Of a stretch of 45,781 nt of DNA, positions 29,623-37,215 are shown in pieces. The DNA is taken from positions 1 to 45,781 of the forward strand of contig CANNJE010000009.1 in the NCBI GenBank assembly GCA_947504605.1, given 5' to 3'. Each line of letters opens with the position of its first letter. Positions within the stretch are counted from its first letter, which is position 1. Source of the stretch: Chitinophagaceae bacterium (GTDB lineage Bacteria > Bacteroidota > Bacteroidia > Chitinophagales > Chitinophagaceae). The position numbers were made by a program, and so were the translations under genes. Under the pieces are notes generated by a model. It made no database searches. It was given only the letters and a program-made list of their open reading frames with translations, and was not told the DNA's origin.

Positions 29623-30494
29623 ATGAAACTACAAACTGCTTCTAGAAAGAGAAGCAAATTTAAAATGTCCTGCACTGGTCCATCAGGCAGTGGCAAAACC
29701 ATGAGCTCCCTGCTGATAGCTTTTGGTTTGTCCGGTGATTGGTCAAAGATAGCTGTCATTGACACAGAGAACCATTCAGCAGAACTTTATGCTCACCTTG
29801 GCAAGTACAATGTCCTACCACTGGATGCGCCCTTCAGTCCTGAGAAATACATAGAAGCTATTGATGTATGCATAGCTGCTGGTATGGAGGTAATTATTAT
29901 TGACAGCCTTACACCCATGAATGGGAATACCTTTTAGATTATCATTCCTCATTACAAGGCAACAGCTTTACTAATTGGGGTCGGATCACTCCACGTCACA
30001 ATGATTTTGTACAGAAGATCCTACAAACTCCTTGTCATGTCATTGCTACCATGAGAACAAAACAAGACTATGTTCTTAGTGAGAAGAAAGGTAAGATGGT
30101 GCCAGAAAAAGTAGGTCTTAAAACAGTACAACGTGATGGCATGGACTACGAATTCACACTTGTATTTGACTTAGACATGAAGAACCATGCTGCTGCTAGC
30201 AAAGACAGAACAGGACTATTTTTTGGCAAACCTGAACAGAAACTTTCTGTAGAAACAGGTAAGCTTATTAAAGACTGGTGTAACAGTGGTGCAGATATAT
30301 CAGTTGATGATGTATCGCTTAGAATTAACGACTGTAAAAGTATTCAAGAATTATTGGAGTTGTACAAGCAGCACCCACAGTTTAATGTAGTCCTGCAGTC
30401 TGAGTTTGAGCAGCAAAAAAGAAGAATACTTATTAATGAAGACGTTTCAAAAGAATTATCTAACCTAAAACAATCATCAAATGGAGTACATTGA
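29623..30494 (+). pseudogene. AAA_24-type phage nucleotide-binding ATPase, frameshifted
   Basis: A RecA-like ATPase of the AAA_24 family, often found in phages and mobile elements near recombination genes. The first part (29623 on) has Walker A CTGPSGSGKTMSS and Walker B EVIIIDSL. Reading then breaks in ACACCCATG at about 29914: the frame stops at 29935, while from the CAT at 29916 the next frame continues HEWEYLLDYHSSLQGNSF... into IATMRTKQDYVL and on to 30494. Two extra bases or one lost base explain it. The joined product would be about 290 residues. It could be a real mutation or a sequencing error. Confidence 0.85.
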
Positions 30495-31470
30495 AATTAT
30501 TGAAGAAATACCATTTGTACCTGATGTCATTCAGTCAGTACAAACTATTAGTACCAGTAAGCCTTTTATAGAAGCTAATACTATAGAAGCTAGTTCTCAT
30601 GAAATCAGAAACAAGCACACCATACCTGTTTTCGTTAAAGACAATGAAACTTTAATTAGTCATTCAGAATTTATTGATGCAGTTTCTTCAATTGCATCTG
30701 ATGTATTTCAGGGGGAGCATATCCTACGTCCATCTATAAGGGTTAGTCATCCAATTAAAGGTAGAATTCCTAGTGCTAAGGATAAGCCAGCTAATCAGCT
30801 ATATGAATGGGAGAAGACATTGTTTTATGAACGAATGATGTTTGTACTGGAAATTCCCAGTATGCAATCAGATATTGGTGGTAATACATTGTCATTAACC
30901 ATTGGAGGTGTAAAAGCTTATAACCAGGATAACCTGTACAGCAGGAGTCAAAGTGAACAACATTTTAAATTGTTTATTGGATTTCAGAATAAGGTATGCA
31001 CCAATCTCTGTGTATGGTCAGATGGTCTTATGAATGATGTAAGGGTTAAAACACTGGATGAATTAAAAGTTCATATCAAGATCCTGCTTGAAAAGTACAA
31101 CCATGGTTTTTATCTTCATCATCTGGAAAGACTTACACAACATTCTATAACTGAGCAGCAGTTTGCCCAACTAATTGGTAGATGCAGGATGTATAATCAT
31201 CTTCCTGCTGATGTAAAAGCAAACATACCACCAATGCTGTTTGGAGACACTCAAATGAGTTCTGTTGTTAAGGACTTTTATAGAGATGAAAGTTTCTGCA
31301 GGGATAGTAACGGTAATATCAATCTCTGGAAGTTATACAACCTATTTACTGGGGCAAACAAAAGTAGCTACATTGATAGTTTCCTGGACAGGTCTGTTAA
31401 TGCTTTCAACTTTGTAGAACAGGTGAGACATGGTTTAGAAGGTAAAGCTGATTGTTGGTATTTGCAGTAA
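30481..31470 (+). CDS. DUF3871 family protein
   Basis: A 329-residue protein matching the Bacteroidota DUF3871 pattern: FIEANTIEASSHEIRNKHTIPVFVKDNE, HPIKGRIPSAKDKPANQLYEWEKTLFYERM, FKLFIGFQNKVCTNLCVWSDG and EQQFAQLIGRCRMYNHLP. The function is unknown; the family is known from conjugative and mobile elements of the phylum. The ATG lies 14 bases inside the end of the ATPase gene, so the two form an operon. A terminator follows. Confidence 0.85.
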   Translation: MEYIEIIEEIPFVPDVIQSVQTISTSKPFIEANTIEASSHEIRNKHTIPVFVKDNETLISHSEFIDAVSSIASDVFQGEHILRPSIRVSHPIKGRIPSAKDKPANQLYEWEKTLFYERMMFVLEIPSMQSDIGGNTLSLTIGGVKAYNQDNLYSRSQSEQHFKLFIGFQNKVCTNLCVWSDGLMNDVRVKTLDELKVHIKILLEKYNHGFYLHHLERLTQHSITEQQFAQLIGRCRMYNHLPADVKANIPPMLFGDTQMSSVVKDFYRDESFCRDSNGNINLWKLYNLFTGANKSSYIDSFLDRSVNAFNFVEQVRHGLEGKADCWYLQ

Positions 31471-31474
31471 AATA

Positions 31475-31508
31475 AAACCCACTCTCTTAATTGAGGGTGG
31501 GTTTCCTT
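31475..31508 (+). terminator. Terminator after the DUF3871 gene
   Basis: AAACCCACTCTC (31475-31486), loop TTAATT, GAGGGTGGGTTT (31493-31504), then CCTTT. A 12-bp stem with one wobble, four bases after the stop codon. Confidence 0.75.
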
Positions 31509-31596
31509 TATAAACTAAGACCTAGAAAGGTTAAAACTATTTTTCACCCATTCCTTCATCATTAAACGTGGTGGGGGATTTTTAATTTAAACCAAC

Positions 31597-32049
31597 ATGA
31601 TAAAATCAAAAGACAAAGTAGCAGAAATAGAAATAAGCTATAGACCAGCTATTGGCAGAAAACCTGTTGTTGTAAGCTCCTTAGATGCTTATACAGAACT
31701 GATAGAGTTCTTTCCGACAGATACTATTGCTCTACAGGAAAGAGTAGTGGTAATGTATTTAAACAGAGCAAATAGGGTACTTGGTATATATGAACTCTCA
31801 AAAGGAGGTATGACTAGTACAGTGGTAGATATTCGTTTAATCTTATCTGTTGCCCTTAAAATATCTGCAGTTGGAATTATTTTAGCTCATAATCACCCTT
31901 CTGGAAACCTACAACCATCTACAAATGACAAGGATATTACCAACAAAATAAAAGAAGCCTGTAAATATTTTGACATCAGGCTACATGATCATTTGATAGT
32001 TGTACCAGAGAGAACCTACTACAGTTTTGCAGATGAAGGGAGTTTATAA
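31597..32049 (+). CDS. radC: RadC-like JAB-domain protein
   Basis: A 150-residue protein of the RadC/JAMM type common on mobile elements. The metal site HxHx7SxxD is complete: His98, His100, Ser108, Asp111 in HNHPSGNLQPSTNDKD. It lacks the N-terminal helix-hairpin-helix of chromosomal RadC, as usual for element copies. The family's role is uncertain despite the name. It stands alone between two non-coding stretches. Confidence 0.88.
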   Translation: MIKSKDKVAEIEISYRPAIGRKPVVVSSLDAYTELIEFFPTDTIALQERVVVMYLNRANRVLGIYELSKGGMTSTVVDIRLILSVALKISAVGIILAHNHPSGNLQPSTNDKDITNKIKEACKYFDIRLHDHLIVVPERTYYSFADEGSL

Positions 32050-32307
32050 ACCTGTTACAAAAACATTCCATGGTTAAAACATCATTTATTATGGTGTTTT
32101 AACCAGTTGGATTTACAGTAGAAAAATGAATATTTGTAAGAATTCTTATATCAATTTATTGGGGGGAGATGTTTTTGTTGAAATGTTGTTACACCTTTTC
32201 TGTCTGTTAAATGAAAGGGTAATTTTCCTATTTTTACAATATTAAACATATGACATGTAGGCAAACAGAATAAATATTAAATAGTTACAACTTAATCGTT
32301 GCTTCAA

Positions 32308-32415
32308 TAACTAGGAAAGTCGAAATTCAAAAGGATACTAGGAGCAGAGATAGGGTTCACGTCAAACGTGGGCTACACTCTGCAGGTATCCTTGGGCTTC
32401 GACTCCCACTAGTTA
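32308..32415. ncRNA. Long nested hairpin, possible structured RNA or folded DNA site
   Basis: Five stems nest inside each other: TAACTAG/CTAGTTA (32308-32314 with 32409-32415), AGTCGAA/TTCGACT (32318-32324 with 32398-32404), AAGGATAC/GTATCCTT (32331-32338 with 32386-32393), GCAGAG/CTCTGC (32344-32349 with 32378-32383) and a nine-pair tip around CACGT/ACGTG (32354-32362 with 32366-32374). About 37 pairs in 108 bases far exceed chance. It lies in a 433-base gap without ORFs (32050-32482). It fits no RNA family I know; the fold alone also resembles recombination sites used as single strands. Confidence 0.6.
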
Positions 32416-32482
32416 CTTCAGATGTTGTTAGTCCACGTCCTGTTTTTATAAGTATTGCCACGCCTTTTTTAAACCCAAATAA

Positions 32483-33418
32483 ATGACCAAAAAAACTATA
32501 ATTTCCCTTGTCCTTGCATCACTACTATCATGCAATCAAACCCCTAAGGGTCCAATAGCCGAGGTTACTACTGACTCAGTTAATCCACAAACAACCAATA
32601 TTGTTAATGAAGGAAATAACCAAGCTATAGTAAACCTTAAAAAGTTAAACTTCAACAAGATCATTTTTGGAGACACACAGAAAGATTGGAATAAATATGC
32701 AGCTGACCAGGCAATCACGAACCCAAATATTGAACTAGTAGAGCAATTTGGTGATTATTACATGAAAGTAAGCCGTGAGAATAACCAAAATCTTTATTCA
32801 TTTGAAGAAAGACCGGTGTTTAAAAATATGACTGAAGGAGTTTCAGCTGCCCCTGTTAAGATTGATGGAAATACTAGCGAGCAATTTCTTCAGATGGTAG
32901 TTAGAGATTATGGTGAAATCTATGACCCTAGTATTATTAATGCTAAAGTTGCTGATTTGATTAACCAGTATAATTTGACGTACAAGTATGGCATTTCTGA
33001 TATGCATGCTACAGCTCCCAACCTAGACCCTAATGATGCATTCTTTAAATTATATCAAAACTATAAAGATGAAGTTGATCAAAGTGTAACAAATGCAACA
33101 TCTTCTGGTTCTACAAAAAATACAGGTTCATATGTAGGTAAAAAACAAACAACACATAGTTCTCAACTTGGACTTTTTGAAAGTGGTGATATGTATGTAT
33201 CACTAAACGTATTTACAAATAGTTCTTATACAGTAGATAAAATTGGAGACAATTATTCTATAAAGGACGCAAATACATTATATGCCTTAGAGGTTGAACT
33301 ATTTCCTAAAACATATGCTCCAGCGAATCTTTTTGATAAATATGGTAGTACTGGACAAAAAGAAGCAAAATCGAAACAAGATAAAAATCAAAAACTCATT
33401 CAAAAGGCAAACAATTAA
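32483..33418 (+). CDS. Hypothetical lipoprotein
   Basis: A 311-residue protein with a lipoprotein signal (LASLLSC, Cys17). The mature part is hydrophilic, with FGDTQKDWNKYAADQA, GDMYVSLNVFTNSSYTVDKIGDNYSIKDANTLYALEVELFPK and a Lys-rich end. I do not recognise the family. Nineteen bases separate it from the next lipoprotein gene, so both probably belong to one cargo operon. The role is unknown. Confidence 0.7.
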   Translation: MTKKTIISLVLASLLSCNQTPKGPIAEVTTDSVNPQTTNIVNEGNNQAIVNLKKLNFNKIIFGDTQKDWNKYAADQAITNPNIELVEQFGDYYMKVSRENNQNLYSFEERPVFKNMTEGVSAAPVKIDGNTSEQFLQMVVRDYGEIYDPSIINAKVADLINQYNLTYKYGISDMHATAPNLDPNDAFFKLYQNYKDEVDQSVTNATSSGSTKNTGSYVGKKQTTHSSQLGLFESGDMYVSLNVFTNSSYTVDKIGDNYSIKDANTLYALEVELFPKTYAPANLFDKYGSTGQKEAKSKQDKNQKLIQKANN

Positions 33419-33437
33419 TAAAACCAAACAATCAAAC

Positions 33438-34073
33438 ATGTCTACTCTAAATACATTTCTTGCTTTTCTTTTTATCACAGTACTAATTAGTTGTAATTCT
33501 GGTAATGGACCGTCTGGAACTTCAGGTACTAGTGGATCATCAGGAACATCTGGAACAAAAGGAACAATTTGTCAATTTTTGTATCAAGGTGATTTTGCAT
33601 ATGAGCTATGTGAATGCAAAGATTGGTATGCTGTACCAGACTCATTAGAGCTAACACCAGTCTCAAATAAACTTGTTGGATATTTTCCAAACCAAAATTT
33701 TACTCATAAAAGCTCTGTTGAAATATATTCCAATGTTCTACCCAAAGGCCTCTATGACGTAAATGGATTGGCTGAATATATAATTAATCAAACCAAGCTA
33801 TCTGAAAGTTATGGGGAAACAGTAAGTAATAATGGAAAAATAAAAATAACAGATTCCTCAGAGGCTACTGTCCTGTCTTTTTTTAATGATTCAAAAAATC
33901 AATTTTTTGCTACAGCTTATATTGAAGAGCCTAAGCACATTGTTCAAGTTATCTTAGCAACAAAATATTTCGATGATTTCAAGACATGCTATAGTTCATT
34001 CTTGAACATTGTAAAGACTTATAGAAAACTGGATGTAACAGTAATTGACAATACAAGGCTAGAGAGAAATTAA
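33438..34073 (+). CDS. Hypothetical lipoprotein with GTSG linker
   Basis: A 211-residue protein. The ATG at 33438 is chosen because it gives a lipoprotein signal (LFITVLISC, Cys19); the open frame runs further upstream, overlapping the preceding gene. After the Cys comes a flexible repeat of GTSGTSGSSGTSGTKG, then a globular domain with three Cys near its start (TICQF, YELCECKDW) and later KHIVQVILATKYFDDFKTCY. Family unknown. Such Gly/Ser/Thr linkers are common in Bacteroidota surface lipoproteins. Confidence 0.7.
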   Translation: MSTLNTFLAFLFITVLISCNSGNGPSGTSGTSGSSGTSGTKGTICQFLYQGDFAYELCECKDWYAVPDSLELTPVSNKLVGYFPNQNFTHKSSVEIYSNVLPKGLYDVNGLAEYIINQTKLSESYGETVSNNGKIKITDSSEATVLSFFNDSKNQFFATAYIEEPKHIVQVILATKYFDDFKTCYSSFLNIVKTYRKLDVTVIDNTRLERN

Positions 34074-34262
34074 AGTCAATTTAAAGCAGGTCAAACCAGT
34101 AATTGTATGTCTTCAAATAAAAGTGCACTAATTCTTAGAGAGTGCTCGTTATTTTAGCTATTTATAGTCACTTTTTGCTGACGACTTACAAATAGAGGGT
34201 CCTTATAGAATTATAATGATGACTTTTAAATATGATTAAAAAGCATGGTAAATTAAAGGTAT

Positions 34263-34916
34263 ATGAAAATAAAGCATCTAATATTTATACTGCCTGCAAT
34301 TGGAGTAATAGTATTAAGTATTGTATTATTAAAATCTAAGGTCTGCAAAAAAGCACCGGTAGCAAAGGTGAGTATAAAGAAACCTTCTATAGTAAACAGT
34401 GTTTCAAAGTCTGTTACAATGCTCCCTTTAGGAAATAGAATAACCAATAAGCTTATGCGGGAAACCTATTCTAACATAAAAGTAATATTACCTAACATAA
34501 CCTTAGCAAAAGCTGTTCAAATGCCAGCATTAGCATATTATCCACCGAGAAAAAGATATAGAGCAGATTCACTAATACATTGGATGAGCAGGATAGCAAA
34601 ACCTGGTGAAGTTTTAGTAGGGATTACTAGTCAGGATATTAGTGCAACAGCACATGGGCATGAGGACTTTGGAATTATGGGTTTGGGGTATAGACCAGGT
34701 AATGCATGTATATCATCAGCATACCGGTTAAAAGGTCACAATGAAAACTTTTGGAAGGTTGTTATACATGAACTAGGTCACACAGTAGGACTTATTCATT
34801 GTCCAATAAAAACCTGCTTCATGAGAGCTGCAGAAGGGAAAAATACTACAGGAGAAGAAAAAGAGTTTTGTAATAAGTGTAAACAGCACCTTATAAAAAA
34901 TGGTTGGAAACTATAA
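34263..34916 (+). CDS. Archaemetzincin-like zinc metalloprotease, membrane-anchored
   Basis: A 217-residue protein with one N-terminal hydrophobic segment (residues 5-24) and a metzincin site, His169-Glu170-Leu-Gly-His173-x2-Gly176-x2-His179. Cys180, Cys185, Met187, Cys203 and Cys206 follow, close to the archaemetzincin pattern HExxHxxGx3Cx4CxM...CxxC. The second zinc cluster is the mark of that family, otherwise best known from archaea and eukaryotes. The Met to Cys spacing is 15 residues rather than 17. As the last gene before attR it is probably cargo. Substrate unknown; it would act in the periplasm or at the envelope. Confidence 0.82.
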   Translation: MKIKHLIFILPAIGVIVLSIVLLKSKVCKKAPVAKVSIKKPSIVNSVSKSVTMLPLGNRITNKLMRETYSNIKVILPNITLAKAVQMPALAYYPPRKRYRADSLIHWMSRIAKPGEVLVGITSQDISATAHGHEDFGIMGLGYRPGNACISSAYRLKGHNENFWKVVIHELGHTVGLIHCPIKTCFMRAAEGKNTTGEEKEFCNKCKQHLIKNGWKL

Positions 34917-34964
34917 CTTTTATAAGTCATTCTAAAGTGATATTTTAGCACTTGTAAACAATAT

Positions 34965-34986
34965 TTTGGGTCAGGTTTGGGTCACA
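34965..34986. promoter_or_regulatory. Candidate right arm-type integrase sites
   Basis: TTTGGGTCA (34965-34973) and TTTGGGTCACA (34976-34986) repeat at 11-bp spacing, in the same direction as the pair at 21734. They lie about 45 bases inside attR. Confidence 0.6.
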
Positions 34987-35028
34987 CATATTATTAGTAG
35001 TATAGGAAAAGTAATACCAGTAAAGGTT

Positions 35029-35095
<67 letters not shown>

Positions 35096-35100
35096 ACAAA

Positions 35101-35124
35101 AAAATCACTTAATTGTGATTTTTT
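35101..35124 (+). terminator. Terminator after attR, probable original tRNA terminator
   Basis: AAAATCAC (35101-35108), loop TTAATT, GTGATTTT (35115-35122) and further T. Before integration it would have directly followed the tRNA-Ala gene. Confidence 0.75.
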
Positions 35125-35142
35125 CTGTTTACAGGATAAATT

Positions 35143-35207
35143 TTCAGATGGCTAGAGCGTCCCGAAAGCATTCGGGAAAGTCGTCGGTTCGACTCCGATA
35201 TTCTCCA
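35143..35207 (+). pseudogene. tRNA-Ala-like copy 3 with palindrome
   Basis: It begins TCAGATGGCTAGAGCG at almost the same internal point as attR. The anticodon arm is TCCCGAAAGCATTCGGGA (35160-35177), and it then has a complete T-arm and 3' acceptor strand (CTCCGATATTCTCCA). It lacks the 5' acceptor and most of the D-arm. Confidence 0.75.
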
Positions 35208-35216
35208 CTAAAGTTT

Positions 35217-35240
35217 AATCCTACTTCAGCAGGATTTTTT
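35217..35240 (+). terminator. Terminator after tRNA-like copy 3
   Basis: AATCCT (35217-35222) pairs with AGGATT (35231-35236), followed by T up to 35240. The GIY-YIG start codon begins at the next base, so the gene abuts the terminator. Confidence 0.65.
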
Positions 35241-35492
35241 ATGACTTATAATATCTACATATTATATTCAGCAATGCTTGATCAATATTATATTGGGCAC
35301 ACAGAAAATATTTCTGACAGAATTTTTCGTCATAATAATTCAGGTAGCAAGTCAACTAAAAAAGCAAATGATTGGGTTGTAAAATATACTGAAGAATTCG
35401 GAACCCGAGCCGAAGCCATGAAAAGAGAGCTTGAAATTAAAAATAAAAAAAGCAGAAAATATATTGAGTGGCTGATTAACTCAGTTGGCTAG
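35241..35492 (+). CDS. Small GIY-YIG nuclease domain protein
   Basis: An 83-residue protein. The ATG at 35241 gives MTYNIYILYSAMLDQYYIGHTENISDRIFRHNN, the GIY-YIG core of the UvrC/homing-type nucleases, and a basic tail (KRELEIKNKKSRKYIEWLI). The last codons and the TAG stop fall inside the next tRNA-like copy: Ser-Val-Gly-stop is read from TCAGTTGGCTAG. The gene is framed by tRNA-like copies and similar AATCCT...AGGATT terminators on each side, which suggests a cassette. Nuclease activity is likely by family; target unknown. Confidence 0.85.
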   Translation: MTYNIYILYSAMLDQYYIGHTENISDRIFRHNNSGSKSTKKANDWVVKYTEEFGTRAEAMKRELEIKNKKSRKYIEWLINSVG

Positions 35493-35544
35493 AGCGTCCC
35501 GAAAGCATTCGGGAAGGTCGTCGGTTCGATTCCGATACTCTCCA
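35474..35544 (+). pseudogene. tRNA-Ala-like copy 4 with palindrome
   Basis: GATTAACTCAGTTGGCTAGAG leads into the palindrome TCCCGAAAGCATTCGGGA (35497-35514) and a full T-arm and 3' acceptor (TCCGATACTCTCCA). The 5' acceptor strand does not pair. It overlaps the 3' end of the GIY-YIG gene by 19 bases. Confidence 0.75.
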
Positions 35545-35553
35545 CAGAAAATC

Positions 35554-35581
35554 AATCCTGCATTATGCAGGATTTTTTTTT
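35554..35581 (+). terminator. Strong terminator after tRNA-like copy 4
   Basis: AATCCTGC (35554-35561), loop ATTAT with a possible extra pair inside, GCAGGATT (35567-35574), then T to 35581. It is related in sequence to the terminator at 35217. Confidence 0.88.
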
Positions 35582-35684
35582 GTCTTTATCTTCAACAAAT
35601 TTTTCAAGTATACCTTCGGACTGTTTTAAATGTTTCTTCAATGTTTGTCAGAAGATATTTCTCCACCCGGTATCTCTTCATATC

Positions 35685-35714
35685 ATTCACATATAGCAAA
35701 CTCAATTTTACATA
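35685..35714 (+). promoter_or_regulatory. LytTR-type control site P (before the peptide gene)
   Basis: ATTCACATA (35685-35693) and TTTTACATA (35706-35714) are half-sites 21 bp apart, joined by TAGCAAAC as in the sites at 39147, 40919 and 44318. It is the most degenerate of the four and ends 75 bases before the peptide ATG. A TATTGaATC promoter-like segment follows near 35750. Confidence 0.65.
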
Positions 35715-35789
35715 ATAATTTTTAGGTATGCTTTGATTATTATTATGTTTATTGAATCATAATTTTTGATAACCCTAAACCAATGTAAA

Positions 35790-35930
35790 ATGAACAACGT
35801 TGAAAGTATTTTCAAATCAGAAATCACTATCGCAGGCTTAGTAGAAATTTTTAAGACGGTACTAAGTGGCCCTGCGGACATTTTGGATAATTCTTCCTGC
35901 CTTGGTACACTGTTTATAGCGGGAGACTAA
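35790..35930 (+). CDS. 46-residue peptide, candidate modified or signalling precursor
   Basis: A short gene with an amphipathic first half (MNNVESIFKSEITIAGLVEIFK) and a C-terminal part with Gly-Pro, a Ser-Ser-Cys-Leu-Gly motif and the end IAGD. It matches no peptide family I know. Three things support it: a shared control site 75 bases upstream, a strong terminator 36 bases downstream, and an acyltransferase, kinase and regulator directly following. A precursor peptide with a leader and a core around the single Cys is the simplest reading, and a pheromone for the kinase is possible. The order peptide-terminator-enzymes is usual where the peptide must be made in excess. Confidence 0.55.
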   Translation: MNNVESIFKSEITIAGLVEIFKTVLSGPADILDNSSCLGTLFIAGD

Positions 35931-35966
35931 AAATGTACAGAAGGGAATGCTAAGTGACTTTAATTG

Positions 35967-35992
35967 AGGAATCTTTTTAAGGTTCCTTTTTT
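35967..35992 (+). terminator. Terminator between the peptide gene and the acyltransferase gene
   Basis: AGGAATCTT (35967-35975), loop TTT, AAGGTTCCT (35979-35987) with one wobble, then T. Partial readthrough would give much peptide mRNA and little mRNA for the enzyme and regulators. Confidence 0.85.
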
Positions 35993-36037
35993 GTTAAATC
36001 AACTACTAAAACCCAACTATATAAACATAAATCGAAT

Positions 36038-37180
36038 ATGATTCTTGAAGAATACATTTTAAAAAAAACGGAACTAGTAACAAAGTTTGCCCAAAAATCG
36101 AAGCTATGGAATGAGGATATCATGATAGCGAAATTTAATATTGTTAGCGCATGCCTGTCAAATTATCTTCCTGAGATTAGTCCTAGTGAGCATCTAAGGA
36201 TATTTAAAAATATATTCCTCCACCAGCAACTAAGCAAATTTGAGCAGTCATTTTTTGAACTACCTGATTATATTGGTTACGAAAATTTGACTACTCAAAT
36301 TTGGAGTTTGTTAAACAAAGGAGCCTCCATAATTTGTACATTTCATACAGGCTCTTACAGGCTTATCAATCTCTTTCTGGCAAAAAATAAAATTCCATTC
36401 TCATTGGTAGTTTCAAAAGAAATGATTGCCGTAGAGGGGGACTCGTTGAAAGAAATGTATGAGATGTTAAATAAGTTGGACAATTCACATGAAGGTTTAA
36501 AACTTATCGATGCAGAATCTCCCTCATCAGGGTTGCAAATGATAAAAGATTTGAAACAGGGTAGAAATTTAGTGATTTATGTTGATGGTAACGTCGGAGC
36601 AGGAAACGAAACTATAAATAATAATAACAGTTGCGAAATTAATTTTTTACATCATAAGATTTTTGTCAGGCAGGGTGTTGGGGTTTTAGCACATGCGCTG
36701 CAGGTGCCTCTTGTAACAGTTGCGTCATACAGGAAATCAATAAACGAAATAAAACTAAAATTTTTCGATCCAATATTTTCAGATGTAAACCTGGATAGGG
36801 CTCAATTTACAAAAAAAACCATGCAGGAAATCTATGATCTTGTAGCACCAATTATTATAGAATATCCGGATCAGTGGGAAGCCTGGTTGTATTTGCACAA
36901 AGTAACTGCCCCAAATGGTAATGATATTATTATTGCGCTCGAAAATACCAATTTACCAGATACTAATGATAAATTACGTTTTAACTCATCTTGTTTTGGT
37001 ATCTTTAAGATTGTTTCTGATTGCTTTTTGTTCAAAAAAAGTAATTATAAATCTTATAAAATAAGTGATGCAGTTTATAACCTTTTGGTTTCATCGGCCT
37101 TTAAACCTATACCGAGCAGTGAAGTTGTTTTAAATGAATTTGCCGAACTTTACGTGAATAAAGTGTTGGTGCCTGCTTAA
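36038..37180 (+). CDS. LpxL/HtrB-like acyltransferase with possible peptide-recognition tail
   Basis: A 380-residue protein. Residues about 85-290 follow the LpxL-type acyltransferase layout: GASIICTFHTGSYRLI (His103), GRNLVIYVDGNVGAG, INFLHHKIFVRQGVGVLAHALQVPLV and YPDQWEAWLYLHK. The usual acidic partner of the His (Hx4D/E) is not present; the matching place is Arg108. Residues about 312-380 form a separate small domain predicted as strands followed by helices (FGIFKIVSDCFLFKK ... KISDAVYNLL ... PSSEVVLNEFAELY), like PqqD-type recognition domains that hold precursor peptides. It follows the peptide gene and precedes the kinase by 35 bases. Acylation of the peptide is an inference. Confidence 0.65.
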   Translation: MILEEYILKKTELVTKFAQKSKLWNEDIMIAKFNIVSACLSNYLPEISPSEHLRIFKNIFLHQQLSKFEQSFFELPDYIGYENLTTQIWSLLNKGASIICTFHTGSYRLINLFLAKNKIPFSLVVSKEMIAVEGDSLKEMYEMLNKLDNSHEGLKLIDAESPSSGLQMIKDLKQGRNLVIYVDGNVGAGNETINNNNSCEINFLHHKIFVRQGVGVLAHALQVPLVTVASYRKSINEIKLKFFDPIFSDVNLDRAQFTKKTMQEIYDLVAPIIIEYPDQWEAWLYLHKVTAPNGNDIIIALENTNLPDTNDKLRFNSSCFGIFKIVSDCFLFKKSNYKSYKISDAVYNLLVSSAFKPIPSSEVVLNEFAELYVNKVLVPA

Positions 37181-37215
37181 AAATAAATTCAATTATTTGT
37201 AAGGGAACATTATAT

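Noticed and set aside
32308-32415. Integron attC site
   Set aside because: The fold is similar in outline, but the outer boxes do not match RYYYAAC and GTTRRRY, and no integron integrase or cassette array is present.
33294-33437. Upstream extension of the GTSG lipoprotein
   Set aside because: It overlaps the previous lipoprotein gene and would place the lipobox internally; the ATG at 33438 gives a normal lipoprotein signal.
35149-35208. Open frames reading MARASRKHSG... over the tRNA-like copies
   Set aside because: These are translations of GGCTAGAGCGTCCCGAAAGCATTCGGG in the tRNA-like repeats (also at about 35485). The same peptide appears only because the repeat recurs; no protein is implied.
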